Shown: piece by piece, positions 52,543-61,038 of the stretch | Layout: each line of letters starts with the position of its first letter | How positions within the stretch are numbered: the stretch's first letter is position 1 | Origin: Brevundimonas sp. | GTDB lineage: Bacteria; Pseudomonadota; Alphaproteobacteria; Caulobacterales; Caulobacteraceae | Direction: 5' to 3' | DNA: 64,000 nucleotides | Assembly: GCA_004296955.1 (NCBI GenBank) | Contig: SCVB01000072.1 | Coordinates: 1 to 64,000 of the forward strand | Program-made: the position numbers and the translations under genes | The notes under the pieces: generated by a model | Told to the model about the DNA's origin: nothing | Seen by the model: only the letters and a program-made list of their open reading frames with translations | The model's database searches: none

Positions 52543-53459
52543 GCGGCCGTCCCGGCGCCGATCCGGCGGGCGCCGGCCGCCCCGTGCAGATAGCCGCTGA
52601 CCAGAGGTCCCGGGGGGCCGAGAGGCTCGATCCCGCGCGCAAGCGCCGCGGGCGTGATCCGTCCGGCGACGAAATCGTGGAACAGACGGGAAACCGCGAC
52701 CATGTCCAGACTGTGGGGCGACAACCGCAGCATCGACACGCCCGCCGCCTTGAGCGCCTCGACCGGAACATCGACGAGCTGGCAGCCGTGCGACAGGGTC
52801 TGCAGCCCGTTCATGGCCAGGAAGTCCTGTCCCTCAAGGGTCGCCACATCCATGCCGTCCGGATGGCGGTCGCAGACGTAGCGGCAGGCGTCCCGGTGCA
52901 GGCCCTCCATCCGGGCCTGGGCGCAGCGGCTCGACAGGGCGAGCGGCAAACGGCCGAAGGCGAACAGTTCGAGCTTGAGACCGGGGCAAGCCTTGGCGAT
53001 CCGGGCGAGCGAGTTCAGGGGAAGCTCGACATTGGCGCACAGACGCACGCAGCCCAACCGCGCCAGCTCCGCCGCTGCGCGGGCATTGTAGACGTTCAGC
53101 AGCGGGCCGGCGACGAAGGGAGCCGGCGCCCGGCTCCAGACCGCGGACATGTCTCCGGCCTCGATCAGATGATCGGGGTCCGCGGCGAGCTCCGCCGCCA
53201 GCCGGCGCTCCCTCGGCGTGGCGGGGAGGGCAAGGGTGGACCAGATCACCGTCTTGCCCGCCGTCTCCAGCCGCTCGGCGGCCCGCGCCAGGACGTCCTG
53301 CAGCAGGGGCTGGCGCTTGCCGCACACCACCTCGCCCAGATAGACCGTTCCGACCGGGGCCTCGTCGGCGATCCGAGCGTAGAAGGTCTCGACCCGGTCC
53401 GGCGCCCAGTTGAAGAGCAGCGGTCCGATCGCCAGGTCGATTAATCCGCGCGGTTCCAT
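52539..53459 (-). CDS. ubiV: Anaerobic ubiquinone hydroxylation protein UbiV
   Basis: A U32-peptidase-type Fe-S protein of about 306 aa that, with UbiU, hydroxylates the ubiquinone ring without oxygen. The family start IGPLLFNWAP ... IADEAPVGTVYLGEVVCGKR is clear. Cluster cysteines are Cys46, Cys179, Cys192 and Cys196 (ACRYVCDRHPDG); the last three keep the x12 and x3 spacing of E. coli UbiV. ATG 53459 has GAGGG upstream; GTG 53471, overlapping the ubiU stop, is the alternative. Confidence 0.95.
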   Translation of the reverse strand: MEPRGLIDLAIGPLLFNWAPDRVETFYARIADEAPVGTVYLGEVVCGKRQPLLQDVLARAAERLETAGKTVIWSTLALPATPRERRLAAELAADPDHLIEAGDMSAVWSRAPAPFVAGPLLNVYNARAAAELARLGCVRLCANVELPLNSLARIAKACPGLKLELFAFGRLPLALSSRCAQARMEGLHRDACRYVCDRHPDGMDVATLEGQDFLAMNGLQTLSHGCQLVDVPVEALKAAGVSMLRLSPHSLDMVAVSRLFHDFVAGRITPAALARGIEPLGPPGPLVSGYLHGAAGARRIGAGTAA

Positions 53460-53467
53460 GGACACCC

Positions 53468-54481
53468 TCACCGCCAACGTTTCCGATAGGCGCCGGTCGT
53501 CTCTCTCGCGCCCTCGGCGAGATCGCCCAGCAGGGACTCATAGAGCTCCGGCGACTCGCCGCGTCCGATGGCGTCGATCGCCGCCCGGAAGGCCTTGGTG
53601 ACGCGCGCCACATAGGCGCGGCCTCTCTGCCGGCCCTCGATCTTGACCGCCGTGACGCCGGCTCCCGCCAGTCCCCCCAGCAGGCTCATGGCGTTCAGGC
53701 TGACCGGGTCCTCGAACAGGTAGCCCGCCTCGCCGGACCCGCCGCCCCGGAACCGCCCCTTGCAAAGGGTCGGATAGCCGCCGACCTCCCCGGCCGGCAG
53801 CCGGTCGATGGCGAAGCCCGACAGGCGCGTCGTGCGCTCGCCATGATCGTCGGTGAAGCTTACGGCCTCGGGCGGCGAGCATACGCCGGACAGGTTCGGC
53901 GACCGCCCCGAGGCGTAGGACGACAGGGCGCAGCGGCCTTCGGCCATGACGCAAAGGCCGCCGTAGACGAAGGCCTCGGTCTCGACCGCGATCTCGGGCG
54001 TCAGACTGCGGATTTCCTCAACGCTGAGGACGCGGGGCAGGACCACGCGTTTCACCCCGTATTCCCGGGCGTAGAATGAAATGGCCTCCGGCGTGCCCGC
54101 GGCGGCCTGGACCGAGAGGTGAAGCCGGACGCCGGGGTGGTTGGCGCGCATATGCGAGAGCACGGCCAGGTCGGCGGCGATGACCGCGTCCACGCCGGCG
54201 ACAGCCGCCGCGTCGGCCGAGGCCCGCCAGAGATCGGGGGCGTCCGCCCGGGCGAAGGTGTTGAGCGCCAGCAGGACCCGGGCGCCGCGCTCATGGGCCC
54301 AGTCGGTCGCCGCCCGCAGTTCGGCCGGGGAGAAGTTCAGCCCCGGAAAATTGCGGGCGTTGGTCTCGTCCCGAAAGCCGCAATAGACGCTGTCCGCTCC
54401 AGCCTCGACGGCGGCCTTGAGCATGGCCGGCGATCCGGCCGGGCAGACCAGCTCCAGCGCGGGGATGCGCGCGGCGGTCAT
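53468..54481 (-). CDS. ubiU: Anaerobic ubiquinone hydroxylation protein UbiU
   Basis: A U32-family Fe-S protein of 337 aa, partner of UbiV in oxygen-independent ubiquinone synthesis. Start LELVCPAGSPAMLKAAVEAG and YCGFRDETNARNF. Cluster cysteines Cys177, Cys184, Cys201 and Cys240 have exactly the 7/17/39 residue spacing reported for E. coli UbiU. The KIEGRQRGRAYV segment near the end is typical. It overlaps ubiT by 4 nt. Confidence 0.96.
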   Translation of the reverse strand: MTAARIPALELVCPAGSPAMLKAAVEAGADSVYCGFRDETNARNFPGLNFSPAELRAATDWAHERGARVLLALNTFARADAPDLWRASADAAAVAGVDAVIAADLAVLSHMRANHPGVRLHLSVQAAAGTPEAISFYAREYGVKRVVLPRVLSVEEIRSLTPEIAVETEAFVYGGLCVMAEGRCALSSYASGRSPNLSGVCSPPEAVSFTDDHGERTTRLSGFAIDRLPAGEVGGYPTLCKGRFRGGGSGEAGYLFEDPVSLNAMSLLGGLAGAGVTAVKIEGRQRGRAYVARVTKAFRAAIDAIGRGESPELYESLLGDLAEGARETTGAYRKRWR

Positions 54482-55002
54482 GGGCGGTTCGCTCCATGGC
54501 GCCAGCGCCCGACGACGGACAAAGCCGTCTGCAGCGCCGGATCAAACCGCCGCGGCAGACCGAGGATGTCGGCCATGGTCAACTCCGAAGCTTCCAGCGC
54601 ATTGTGCAGGGCCAGGATGGCCGCCGTGTCGCCGTCGACGTCGATCCGGCGCTGGAAGAAGGCGCCGTCGGCGTCGACCCGCCCGTCGAACAGGGCCAGC
54701 AACGTCAGCAGCGGACCGCTGATGCGCGCTGACGCCCCGGCCGCATCGGAATCGGGACGCACCACCCGGATGGACCCGGCCGCGCCGTCCGGCCGCATGT
54801 CGAAGGCGACGGGCAGGTCGTCGGGCATGATGCGGATGGCGGCCTTGCGGACCGCACCCAGACGGTCGAAGGCGTCCGGCTGGCGCCGGGCGACGCTTCG
54901 CAGCGACGCCGTCAGCAGGATCTCGACCGGCCGCCGCGTCCGATACAGGAGTTCTGTCCACCGACGGCTCGACGGCGGCCGGCGCAGGGGGGCTATCCGC
55001 AT
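54478..55002 (-). CDS. ubiT: SCP2-domain protein UbiT
   Basis: A 174-aa SCP2-like lipid carrier that with UbiU and UbiV forms the anaerobic ubiquinone pathway. The IRVVRPDSDAAGASARISGP segment and LLTLLALFDGRVDADGAFFQ-type ending fit the UbiT subgroup, and gene order ubiT-ubiU-ubiV confirms it. Its start lies inside the nrdJ end (10-nt overlap), so translation is coupled to the ribonucleotide reductase. Confidence 0.92.
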   Translation of the reverse strand: MRIAPLRRPPSSRRWTELLYRTRRPVEILLTASLRSVARRQPDAFDRLGAVRKAAIRIMPDDLPVAFDMRPDGAAGSIRVVRPDSDAAGASARISGPLLTLLALFDGRVDADGAFFQRRIDVDGDTAAILALHNALEASELTMADILGLPRRFDPALQTALSVVGRWRHGANRP

Positions 55003-57242
55003 CGGGAATAGCCGCAGTCCAGGCAGCTGTCGCAGCCTTCCTTGCGGACCAGGCCCGGCGTGCCGCAGCGCGGGCAGGCTGAAGGGGCCGAGCCGGCTGC
55101 GGCGACCGCCGCCGGTTCCCGGGGAGAGGCGGCCTCGGCGGCGGCGCCGGTGGACAGGGCCAGATGGCGTTCGATCACGGCGCCGATGGCGGCCGGAAGC
55201 GAGGGCGTATATCGCCCCTCCATCCAGGCCCCGCCGCCGGGGTCGAACACCGCCTTCAGCTCCTCGGCGACGAAGGAGACGTCGCCGCCGCGCCGGAACA
55301 CCGCCGAGATCATCCGGGTCAGGGCCACCGTCCAGGCGTAGTGAGCCATGTTCTTGGAGTTGACGAAGATCTCGAAGGGCCGGCGCTCTCCGCCTGGTTC
55401 GTCGCCGGCGTCGTTGATGGTGACATAGACGGCATGGGCGTCCAGCGGCCAGCGCACCTTGTAGGTCGCGCCCTCGAGCCGTCCCGGGCGCGGCGTCAGG
55501 ACGGGTTCGTCGACGGCGGCCCCGATCGCGGGCTGCGGTTCGACGCTGAGCACCGAGCCTGTGATGGCGTTGGGCCGATAGGTGGTCAGCCCCTTGCAGC
55601 CGAGGCGATAGCCCTGCCGGTAGACGTCGGAGAAGGCCTCGAAGGCGATGTCTTCCGGGCAGTTGATGGTCTTGGAGATCGAACTGTCGATCTGGGCCTG
55701 GGCCGCCGCCTGCATCCGCAGGTGATGCTCCGGGGTCAGGGTCTGGGCGCTGACGAAGGCGTCGCCCGGCGCGCTTTCAAGCGGCGCATCCGCGCCTTTG
55801 AGCCGCTTCCAGAGCGCGAGGGCGTAGTCCTCGACCGCCTCCTCGCGCTTCGACCCGTCGGGTTGCAGCACCTTGCGGGTGTAGGCGAAGGCGAAGACCG
55901 GCTCGATTCCGGAAGAGACATTGCCGGCCAGCAGGGAGGTGGTGCCGGTCGGCGCGATCGACGTCAGGCAGCCGTTGCGCAGGCCGTGGTTCGCGATCAA
56001 TTCGCGGGTTTCGAGGTCGAGGCTGACCAGGTTGGGTCGCTCGAGCATGGCCGGATCGTAGAGGGGGAAGGCCCCCTTTTCGGCGGCCAGCTCCGCCGAG
56101 GCGCGGTAGGCCTCTCGCCGGATCACGCCCAGCCATTGTTCGGTCAGCGCCACGGCCCGATCCTCGCCGTAACGGGCTCCGCAGAAGATCAGGGCGTCAG
56201 CCAGTCCGGTCACGCCCAGGCCGAGGCGTCGTTTGGCCCGGGCTTCCGCTTCCTGGGCGGGCAGGGGGAAACGGGAGATGTCGATGACATTGTCCAGCAT
56301 CCGCACGGCGGTTCGGGTGAGGGCCGCCAGTTCGACCTCGTCCATGGCCGCCCCCCCCTCGAACGGCGCCGAGACGAGGCGGGCCAGATTGATCGACCCA
56401 AGCAAGCAGGCCCCATAGGGCGGCAGCATCTGTTCGCCGCAGGGGTTGGAGGCCGAGATCACCTCGCAATGGGCCAGGTTGTTCGCCGCGTTGACGCGGT
56501 CGATGAAAATCACCCCCGGCTCGGCGGCGTCATAGGTCGCCTGCATCAGACGGGTCCACAGGTCCGCGGCCCGGACGGTGCGCCGCACTTCCCCGTCGAA
56601 GACCAGCGGCCAGTCCGCGTCGGCGTCGAGCGCGGTCATGAAGGCGTCGGGGACCAGGACCGAAAGGTTGAAATTGCGGAACCGGACCGCGTTCCGTTTG
56701 GCGTCGATGAAGGCCTCGATGTCCGGATGGTCGATCCGCAGACAGCCCATCATGGCCCCGCGCCTCTGGCCGGCCGACATGATGGTGCGGCACATCGAAT
56801 CCCATACGTCCATGAAGCTGAGCGGGCCCGAGGCTTCAGCCCCAACCCCCCGCACGGGCGCGCCCGAGGGCCGCACCGTGGAGAAGTCCATGCCCACGCC
56901 GCCCCCCTGCTGCATGGTGACCGCAGCTTCCCGCAGATGTTGGAAGATGCCGTCGAGATCGTCGGGCACCGTGCCCATGACGAAGCAGTTGAAAAGGGTC
57001 ACGGCGCGGCCTGTGCCGGCGCCGGCGAGAATCCGTCCGGCCGGCAGGAAGCGGTAGCCTTCGAGCGCTTCCCGGAACCGGGCGCGCCAGCGGCCGCGCG
57101 ACTTCACCGGTTCGGCCTCGGCGAGCGCGGCGGCGACCCGGTCCCAGGTGGCCTCGACGGTCGCGTCTCCGGCCCCGTCGTGAGGCCGGAAGCGATATTT
57201 GCTGCTCCAGATTTCGCCGGCCAACGGACTGTCGAACGCCAT
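54993..57242 (-). CDS. nrdJ: Class II (B12-dependent) ribonucleotide reductase
   Basis: Adenosylcobalamin-dependent reductase of 749 aa, able to make deoxynucleotides with or without oxygen. Core features: FNCFVMGTVPDDLDGIF, MQQGGGVGMDFS, NPCGEQMLPPYGACLLGSIN (thiyl-radical Cys), IAPTGTTSLLAGNVSSGIEP, a TSCPD-type domain (NDAGDEPGGERRPFEIFVN) and a C-terminal zinc-ribbon tail (CPRCGTPGL ... CDSCLDCGYSRCG). AAGGGG precedes ATG 57242. It is the first gene of a run with ubiTUV, chorismate mutase and nnrS, under a palindromic TTGAC box. No cobalamin riboswitch was recognised upstream. Confidence 0.96.
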   Translation of the reverse strand: MAFDSPLAGEIWSSKYRFRPHDGAGDATVEATWDRVAAALAEAEPVKSRGRWRARFREALEGYRFLPAGRILAGAGTGRAVTLFNCFVMGTVPDDLDGIFQHLREAAVTMQQGGGVGMDFSTVRPSGAPVRGVGAEASGPLSFMDVWDSMCRTIMSAGQRRGAMMGCLRIDHPDIEAFIDAKRNAVRFRNFNLSVLVPDAFMTALDADADWPLVFDGEVRRTVRAADLWTRLMQATYDAAEPGVIFIDRVNAANNLAHCEVISASNPCGEQMLPPYGACLLGSINLARLVSAPFEGGAAMDEVELAALTRTAVRMLDNVIDISRFPLPAQEAEARAKRRLGLGVTGLADALIFCGARYGEDRAVALTEQWLGVIRREAYRASAELAAEKGAFPLYDPAMLERPNLVSLDLETRELIANHGLRNGCLTSIAPTGTTSLLAGNVSSGIEPVFAFAYTRKVLQPDGSKREEAVEDYALALWKRLKGADAPLESAPGDAFVSAQTLTPEHHLRMQAAAQAQIDSSISKTINCPEDIAFEAFSDVYRQGYRLGCKGLTTYRPNAITGSVLSVEPQPAIGAAVDEPVLTPRPGRLEGATYKVRWPLDAHAVYVTINDAGDEPGGERRPFEIFVNSKNMAHYAWTVALTRMISAVFRRGGDVSFVAEELKAVFDPGGGAWMEGRYTPSLPAAIGAVIERHLALSTGAAAEAASPREPAAVAAAGSAPSACPRCGTPGLVRKEGCDSCLDCGYSRCG

Positions 57243-57345
57243 GTCTGCACCCCTTCAAGAAACGGAGGCCAGACTCGGTGATTCCCTGCGGCGCGCGGAA
57301 GGGCGCGGGAGGTGTCGCAGACCCGGATCGCCATCAATGGCGGGC

Positions 57346-57359
57346 TTGACGGAGGTCAA
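57346..57359. promoter_or_regulatory. Fnr/Dnr-type palindrome between nrdJ and ric
   Basis: TTGACGGAGGTCAA is a perfect TTGAC-N4-GTCAA inverted repeat. It lies 104 nt from the nrdJ start and 84 nt from the ric start on opposite strands, so one site may control both. Confidence 0.7.
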
Positions 57360-57442
57360 GCGACGGTCGGCGGCGGCGGCCTAGGAAGGCGCGTCGCCGC
57401 GCCGGAGGATCGGAGCGGGAAACGGAAAGGACACCCCGGAAC

Positions 57443-58087
57443 ATGGCCCTTCAACATCTGTCCGTCGGCGAGATCGCCGTCATCCTGCCGGGCGCCACCG
57501 CCGTCTTTCGTCGCCACAAGATCGACTTCTGCTGCCAGGGCGACGTCCTGCTCTCCAGCGAGGCGGAACGTCGCGGGCTGGACCTGTCTGCGATCGAGGC
57601 GGAGCTTCACGGTCTGGAGTCTCCGGGCGAGCCCGCGCCGGCCGAGACCGCCGAACTGATCGCCCACATCATCGAGCGCTATCACAAGGTGCACCGGCGC
57701 GAATTCCCCGCGGTCATCGAGATGGCCCGCCGCGTCGAGTCCGTACATCAGGCCAGGAGCGACTGTCCGCGCGGTCTCGGCGACCTGCTGTCCCGCATGT
57801 TCGAGGATCTGGAAGACCACCAGCACAAGGAGGAGGCGGTTCTGTTCCCGGCCATGATCAACGGCATGGGACCGGTCCTCCGCCACCCGATCGCCCGGAT
57901 GATGCAGGACCATGTGGAACTGGGCGAATTGCTCGCCTTCATGGCCGACCTGACCGACGACTTCGTCCCCCCCGAGGGTGCCTGCGGCACTTGGCGGGCC
58001 CTTTATGCCGGCTGCAGCAAGCTGGATGCGGACCTGCGCGAGCACGTCCACCTGGAGAACAACATCCTGTTCCGGCGCTTCCTTTGA
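57443..58087 (+). CDS. ytfE: Iron-sulfur cluster repair di-iron protein (RIC/YtfE/ScdA)
   Basis: A 214-aa protein that repairs Fe-S centres damaged by NO or oxidants. The N-terminal ScdA domain has HKIDFCCQGDVLL. The hemerythrin-like part has the iron ligands in ERYHKVHRREFPAVIEMA, LEDHQHKEEAVLFPAMI, MMQDHVELGELLA and REHVHLENNILFRRF. It is divergent from nrdJ and convergent with moeA (6-nt gap). It fits protection of NarH and other Fe-S enzymes during nitrate and nitrite respiration. Confidence 0.96.
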   Translation: MALQHLSVGEIAVILPGATAVFRRHKIDFCCQGDVLLSSEAERRGLDLSAIEAELHGLESPGEPAPAETAELIAHIIERYHKVHRREFPAVIEMARRVESVHQARSDCPRGLGDLLSRMFEDLEDHQHKEEAVLFPAMINGMGPVLRHPIARMMQDHVELGELLAFMADLTDDFVPPEGACGTWRALYAGCSKLDADLREHVHLENNILFRRFL

Positions 58088-58093
58088 GCCGGA

Positions 58094-59281
58094 TCAGAAA
58101 TCCAGAACGGCGGCGACTTCGCCCACGCTGAGACCGGGAGCGCCGGGGCGGCGGCGGATCAGGACGTCGGCGCTCGCCAGCGCCTTCTGGGTCGCGGAGT
58201 CCTGAACGTCCAGTCCCGCGACGCCGCCGTCGACCCGGCGCCCGCGCTCGAACGTCTCACGATCTCCGCAGGGCTTCAGCGGCGCGGCCAGGACGGCGTC
58301 TCGCCAGGTCAGCAGCGCGGCGGGATCCCTTCCCGCCAGGCCCGCGACCAGCGGTGCGAGGAACAAGCGGGCCGTCACCAGCGCCGACGTCGGATTGCCG
58401 GGCAGGCCCAGGATCAAGGCGCCGCCGGCCCGCCCGAACCAGACCGGCTTGCCGGGCTTGATGGCCGCCTTGGAGAAGATGAGCTCCAGCCCGAAGGGTG
58501 CGAACATGGAGCGGGCGTAGTCCTTCTCGCCGACGGACGCCCCGCCCGTGACCACCACCAGATCGGCCTCGCCGAGCGCGCGGCGAGCGGCGGCTTCGAG
58601 AAGCTCGGGGGTATCGCTCAGGCGACGACGGGCGAGCACCTGGGCTCCGCATTGACGGGCGAGGGCGGCGACGCCGAACGAAACGCTCTCCGGAATGCCG
58701 CCGGCGGTTTCCAGCGCCTGTCCCGGTTCCGCCAGTTCATCGCCGGTGCCGAGAATGACGATGCGGGGCCGACGCACGACCGACAGCTCGGCGACATCGG
58801 CCGCGGCGGCGGCGACCATGGCGCGGAAGCCGAGGACGGTCCCGGCCGCAAGCAAGGTATCGCCGGCCCGGAAATCCGACCCGGCCGCGCGGATGTGGCG
58901 CCCCGGTCCCGGCGGCGCTTCGAACAGGGCCGCGTCGCCGTCGCGGCTGACGATCTCCTGGACCACGACCCTGTCGGCCCCGGGCGGGGTCGGTCCCCCG
59001 GTGAAGACCCGGACGCAGGCCCCGGCGGGCAGCACCGGCACGTCGGCCCGTCCTGCGAAGGCGACCGTGGCGACCGGGAGGCGCGCCGGCAAGGTCGCCA
59101 GATCGACGTCGCGCACGGCGTAGCCGTCCATGGCCGAAACCGCCGTGCGCGGTGCGTCGCCGCGCGCCTTCAGATCGGTCGCCAGGACCCGCTCGCCGGC
59201 GGCATCCAGCGCCACCGTCTCGCAGGGGAGGGGGCGGGCCTCGTTCAGGATCAGGGCCAGGGCCGTATCGAAATCGATCAT
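58094..59281 (-). CDS. moeA: Molybdopterin molybdotransferase MoeA
   Basis: Inserts molybdate into adenylated molybdopterin. Protein of 395 aa with [31 protein letters not shown], and the MPT-binding GTGDEL and [13 protein letters not shown] segments, then [13 protein letters not shown]. It overlaps moaC by 4 nt and ends the leftward Moco run. Convergent with the repair gene. Confidence 0.96.
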   Translation of the reverse strand: MIDFDTALALILNEARPLPCETVALDAAGERVLATDLKARGDAPRTAVSAMDGYAVRDVDLATLPARLPVATVAFAGRADVPVLPAGACVRVFTGGPTPPGADRVVVQEIVSRDGDAALFEAPPGPGRHIRAAGSDFRAGDTLLAAGTVLGFRAMVAAAAADVAELSVVRRPRIVILGTGDELAEPGQALETAGGIPESVSFGVAALARQCGAQVLARRRLSDTPELLEAAARRALGEADLVVVTGGASVGEKDYARSMFAPFGLELIFSKAAIKPGKPVWFGRAGGALILGLPGNPTSALVTARLFLAPLVAGLAGRDPAALLTWRDAVLAAPLKPCGDRETFERGRRVDGGVAGLDVQDSATQKALASADVLIRRRPGAPGLSVGEVAAVLDF

Positions 59282-59769
59282 GTCGCGGATCCGTCGCCGG
59301 CGAACCAGTCGCCCGAGCGTCCGCCGGACTTGGACAACAGTCGGACCTGACTGATGACCATGCCGCGGTCGGCGGCCTTGAGCATGTCATAAAGGGTGAG
59401 GCAGGCCACCGAGACGGCGGTCAGCGCCTCCATCTCGACGCCGGTCGGCCCGGAGACCCGGGCCTCGGCGGTGACGATGAAGCCGGGCAGGCCGTCGTCG
59501 AGAGCGATGGTCACCGACACCTTGTCGAGACCCAGCGGATGGCAAAGCGGAATGAGATCGGCGGTGCGTTTGGCGCCCATGATCCCGGCCAGTTCGGCGG
59601 TCGTGATCACCGCCCCCTTGGGAGCCTGACCATCGCGCACCAGGCCGAGGGTCGCGGGCGCGCAGATCACCCGACCCTCGGCGACGGCCCGGCGCGCGGT
59701 CGCGGACTTGTCGCCGACGTCGACCATATGCACCCGGCCGGCCGCGTCCAGGTGGGTGAGGGCGCTCAC
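59278..59769 (-). CDS. moaC: Cyclic pyranopterin monophosphate synthase MoaC
   Basis: Converts the MoaA product to cPMP. Protein of 163 aa, normal length, from GTG 59769 (overlap GTGA with the moaB stop): [20 protein letters not shown], the active-site [18 protein letters not shown] and [21 protein letters not shown] with [10 protein letters not shown] near the end. The open frame upstream is not part of the protein. Confidence 0.96.
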   Translation of the reverse strand: MSALTHLDAAGRVHMVDVGDKSATARRAVAEGRVICAPATLGLVRDGQAPKGAVITTAELAGIMGAKRTADLIPLCHPLGLDKVSVTIALDDGLPGFIVTAEARVSGPTGVEMEALTAVSVACLTLYDMLKAADRGMVISQVRLLSKSGGRSGDWFAGDGSAT

Positions 59770-60305
59770 GGGCAGATGCCCCGGAAACGCGGGATCTGGC
59801 CAACCAGGGAACAGGGCCGGAAGCGGCTGTCCAGTTCCTCCGCCAGCACCAGATCCCACGCGTCGCGGCACGCCCCCGTCGAACCCGGCACGCAGAAGAC
59901 GAAGGTGTCGTCGGCCTGACCGGCCAGGGCGCGGGATTGCAGGGTCGCCACGCCGACGGTGCCGAGGCTGGCCAGATGGAAGACCACCGAGAAGCCCTCC
60001 AGCTCGCGCCGGAAGAGCGGCTTCACGGCTTCCGGGGTTACGTCGCGAGGCGAAAAGCCCGTCCCGCCCGTGGTCAGCACCACGTCCACGTCCGGATCCT
60101 CGATCCAGACCTTGAGCTGGGCGCGGATGGCGTCGACCTCGTCGTGGACAATGGCCTTCCCCTTCAGCACATGGCCTGCCGTGGTCAGCCGCTCGACCAG
60201 CGTTCCCCCCGATGTGTCGGTGGTTTCGTCGCGGGTGTCCGAGATTGTCAGCACTGCGATGTTCAGCGGGTGAAAAGGCAGCGTCTCGTCAATTCGTCCG
60301 GCCAT
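59766..60305 (-). CDS. moaB: Molybdenum cofactor protein MoaB
   Basis: A MogA/MoaB-type molybdopterin-binding protein of 179 aa, probably the molybdopterin adenylyltransferase of this set since no mogA is seen. [38 protein letters not shown] and [18 protein letters not shown] are signature segments. It overlaps moaE by 1 nt and moaC by 4 nt. Confidence 0.94.
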   Translation of the reverse strand: MAGRIDETLPFHPLNIAVLTISDTRDETTDTSGGTLVERLTTAGHVLKGKAIVHDEVDAIRAQLKVWIEDPDVDVVLTTGGTGFSPRDVTPEAVKPLFRRELEGFSVVFHLASLGTVGVATLQSRALAGQADDTFVFCVPGSTGACRDAWDLVLAEELDSRFRPCSLVGQIPRFRGICP

Positions 60306-60775
60306 CAGGGCGTCTCATCCTTCCAGCGCGCCAGGGCGGCGCGGTCCTCTTCCACGGGCTCGATCCAGCGGGCGCCGGACGGGCCCGCCTCGCGCTTCCA
60401 GAATGCGGCCTCGGTCTTCAGCCTGTCCATAATATAGTCCGCCGCCTCGAAGGCCGCGCGCCGGTGCGCCGCCGCGGCGGCGACGAAGACGATGGTCTCG
60501 CCGGGGATGATGTCGCCGCCGCGATGGACGACGACCAGATCCGTAACCGCGAAGCGTTCTGCGGCGGCTTCGGCGATATCCTGCATAGAGCGCTCGGTCA
60601 TGCCCGGATACCAGTCGAGGGTGAGGGCCTGCACGATCGAGCCGTCCTTGCCCAGGCCTCTCGCAAGCCCGGTGAAGGTCACTACGGCGCCTTCGGCCGC
60701 GCGACCGGCGAGAAAGGCCTCGAGTTCTGCGGGCGCTGACAGAGGCGTTCGGATCAGCCTGACGTCGAGGGCCAT
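60305..60775 (-). CDS. moaE: Molybdopterin synthase catalytic subunit MoaE
   Basis: The large subunit of molybdopterin synthase, 156 aa: GAVVTFTGLARG, LTLDWYPGMTERSMQDIA, VVVHRGGDIIPGETIVFVAA and the catalytic Lys region AFEAADYIMDRLKTEAAFWKRE. ATG 60775 was chosen; the frame is open upstream over moaD in the wrong phase. It lies next to moaD, its partner (1-nt gap). Confidence 0.96.
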   Translation of the reverse strand: MALDVRLIRTPLSAPAELEAFLAGRAAEGAVVTFTGLARGLGKDGSIVQALTLDWYPGMTERSMQDIAEAAAERFAVTDLVVVHRGGDIIPGETIVFVAAAAAHRRAAFEAADYIMDRLKTEAAFWKREAGPSGARWIEPVEEDRAALARWKDETP

Positions 60776-60776
60776 T

Positions 60777-61025
60777 TCAGCCTCCTGAAAACAGGGAAAA
60801 GAAGGCGATCTCCTGGTCCGGCCGGGCCAGGGCGTCCTCACCGACCACGACCAGGTCGACCGAGGCGCGGACGTCCGGCCGCAGCAGGGCGTCCGCCGCA
60901 ACCTCGTCGCGCGCGGCCAGCCGACGACGGATCTCCCGGACGGCCAGCCCCCCGACCGGCAGTTCCAGGCGCCCGTCGGGGCCGAGGCGCTCACCGACCC
61001 GGCCGAAGTACAGGATGCGGGTCAT
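60777..61025 (-). CDS. moaD: Molybdopterin synthase sulfur carrier MoaD
   Basis: A ubiquitin-like sulfur carrier of about 82 aa that starts ILYFGRVGERLG and ends in the Gly-Gly tail (FFSLFSGG), to be thiocarboxylated by MoeB. No moeB lies in this window. ATG 61025 has GGAG at the right distance; ATG 61037 is possible. It starts 13 nt past the decarboxylase stop. Confidence 0.94.
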   Translation of the reverse strand: MTRILYFGRVGERLGPDGRLELPVGGLAVREIRRRLAARDEVAADALLRPDVRASVDLVVVGEDALARPDQEIAFFSLFSGG

Positions 61026-61038
61026 GATCGTCTCCATA

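Noticed and set aside
50777..52600. A 607-codon plus-strand frame
   Set aside because: Antisense to nnrS and the chorismate mutase gene; Gln/Gly/Arg-rich shadow.
57243..57442. Cobalamin riboswitch before the B12-dependent nrdJ
   Set aside because: No B12-box-like conserved element was recognised; the region carries an Fnr/Dnr-type palindrome instead.
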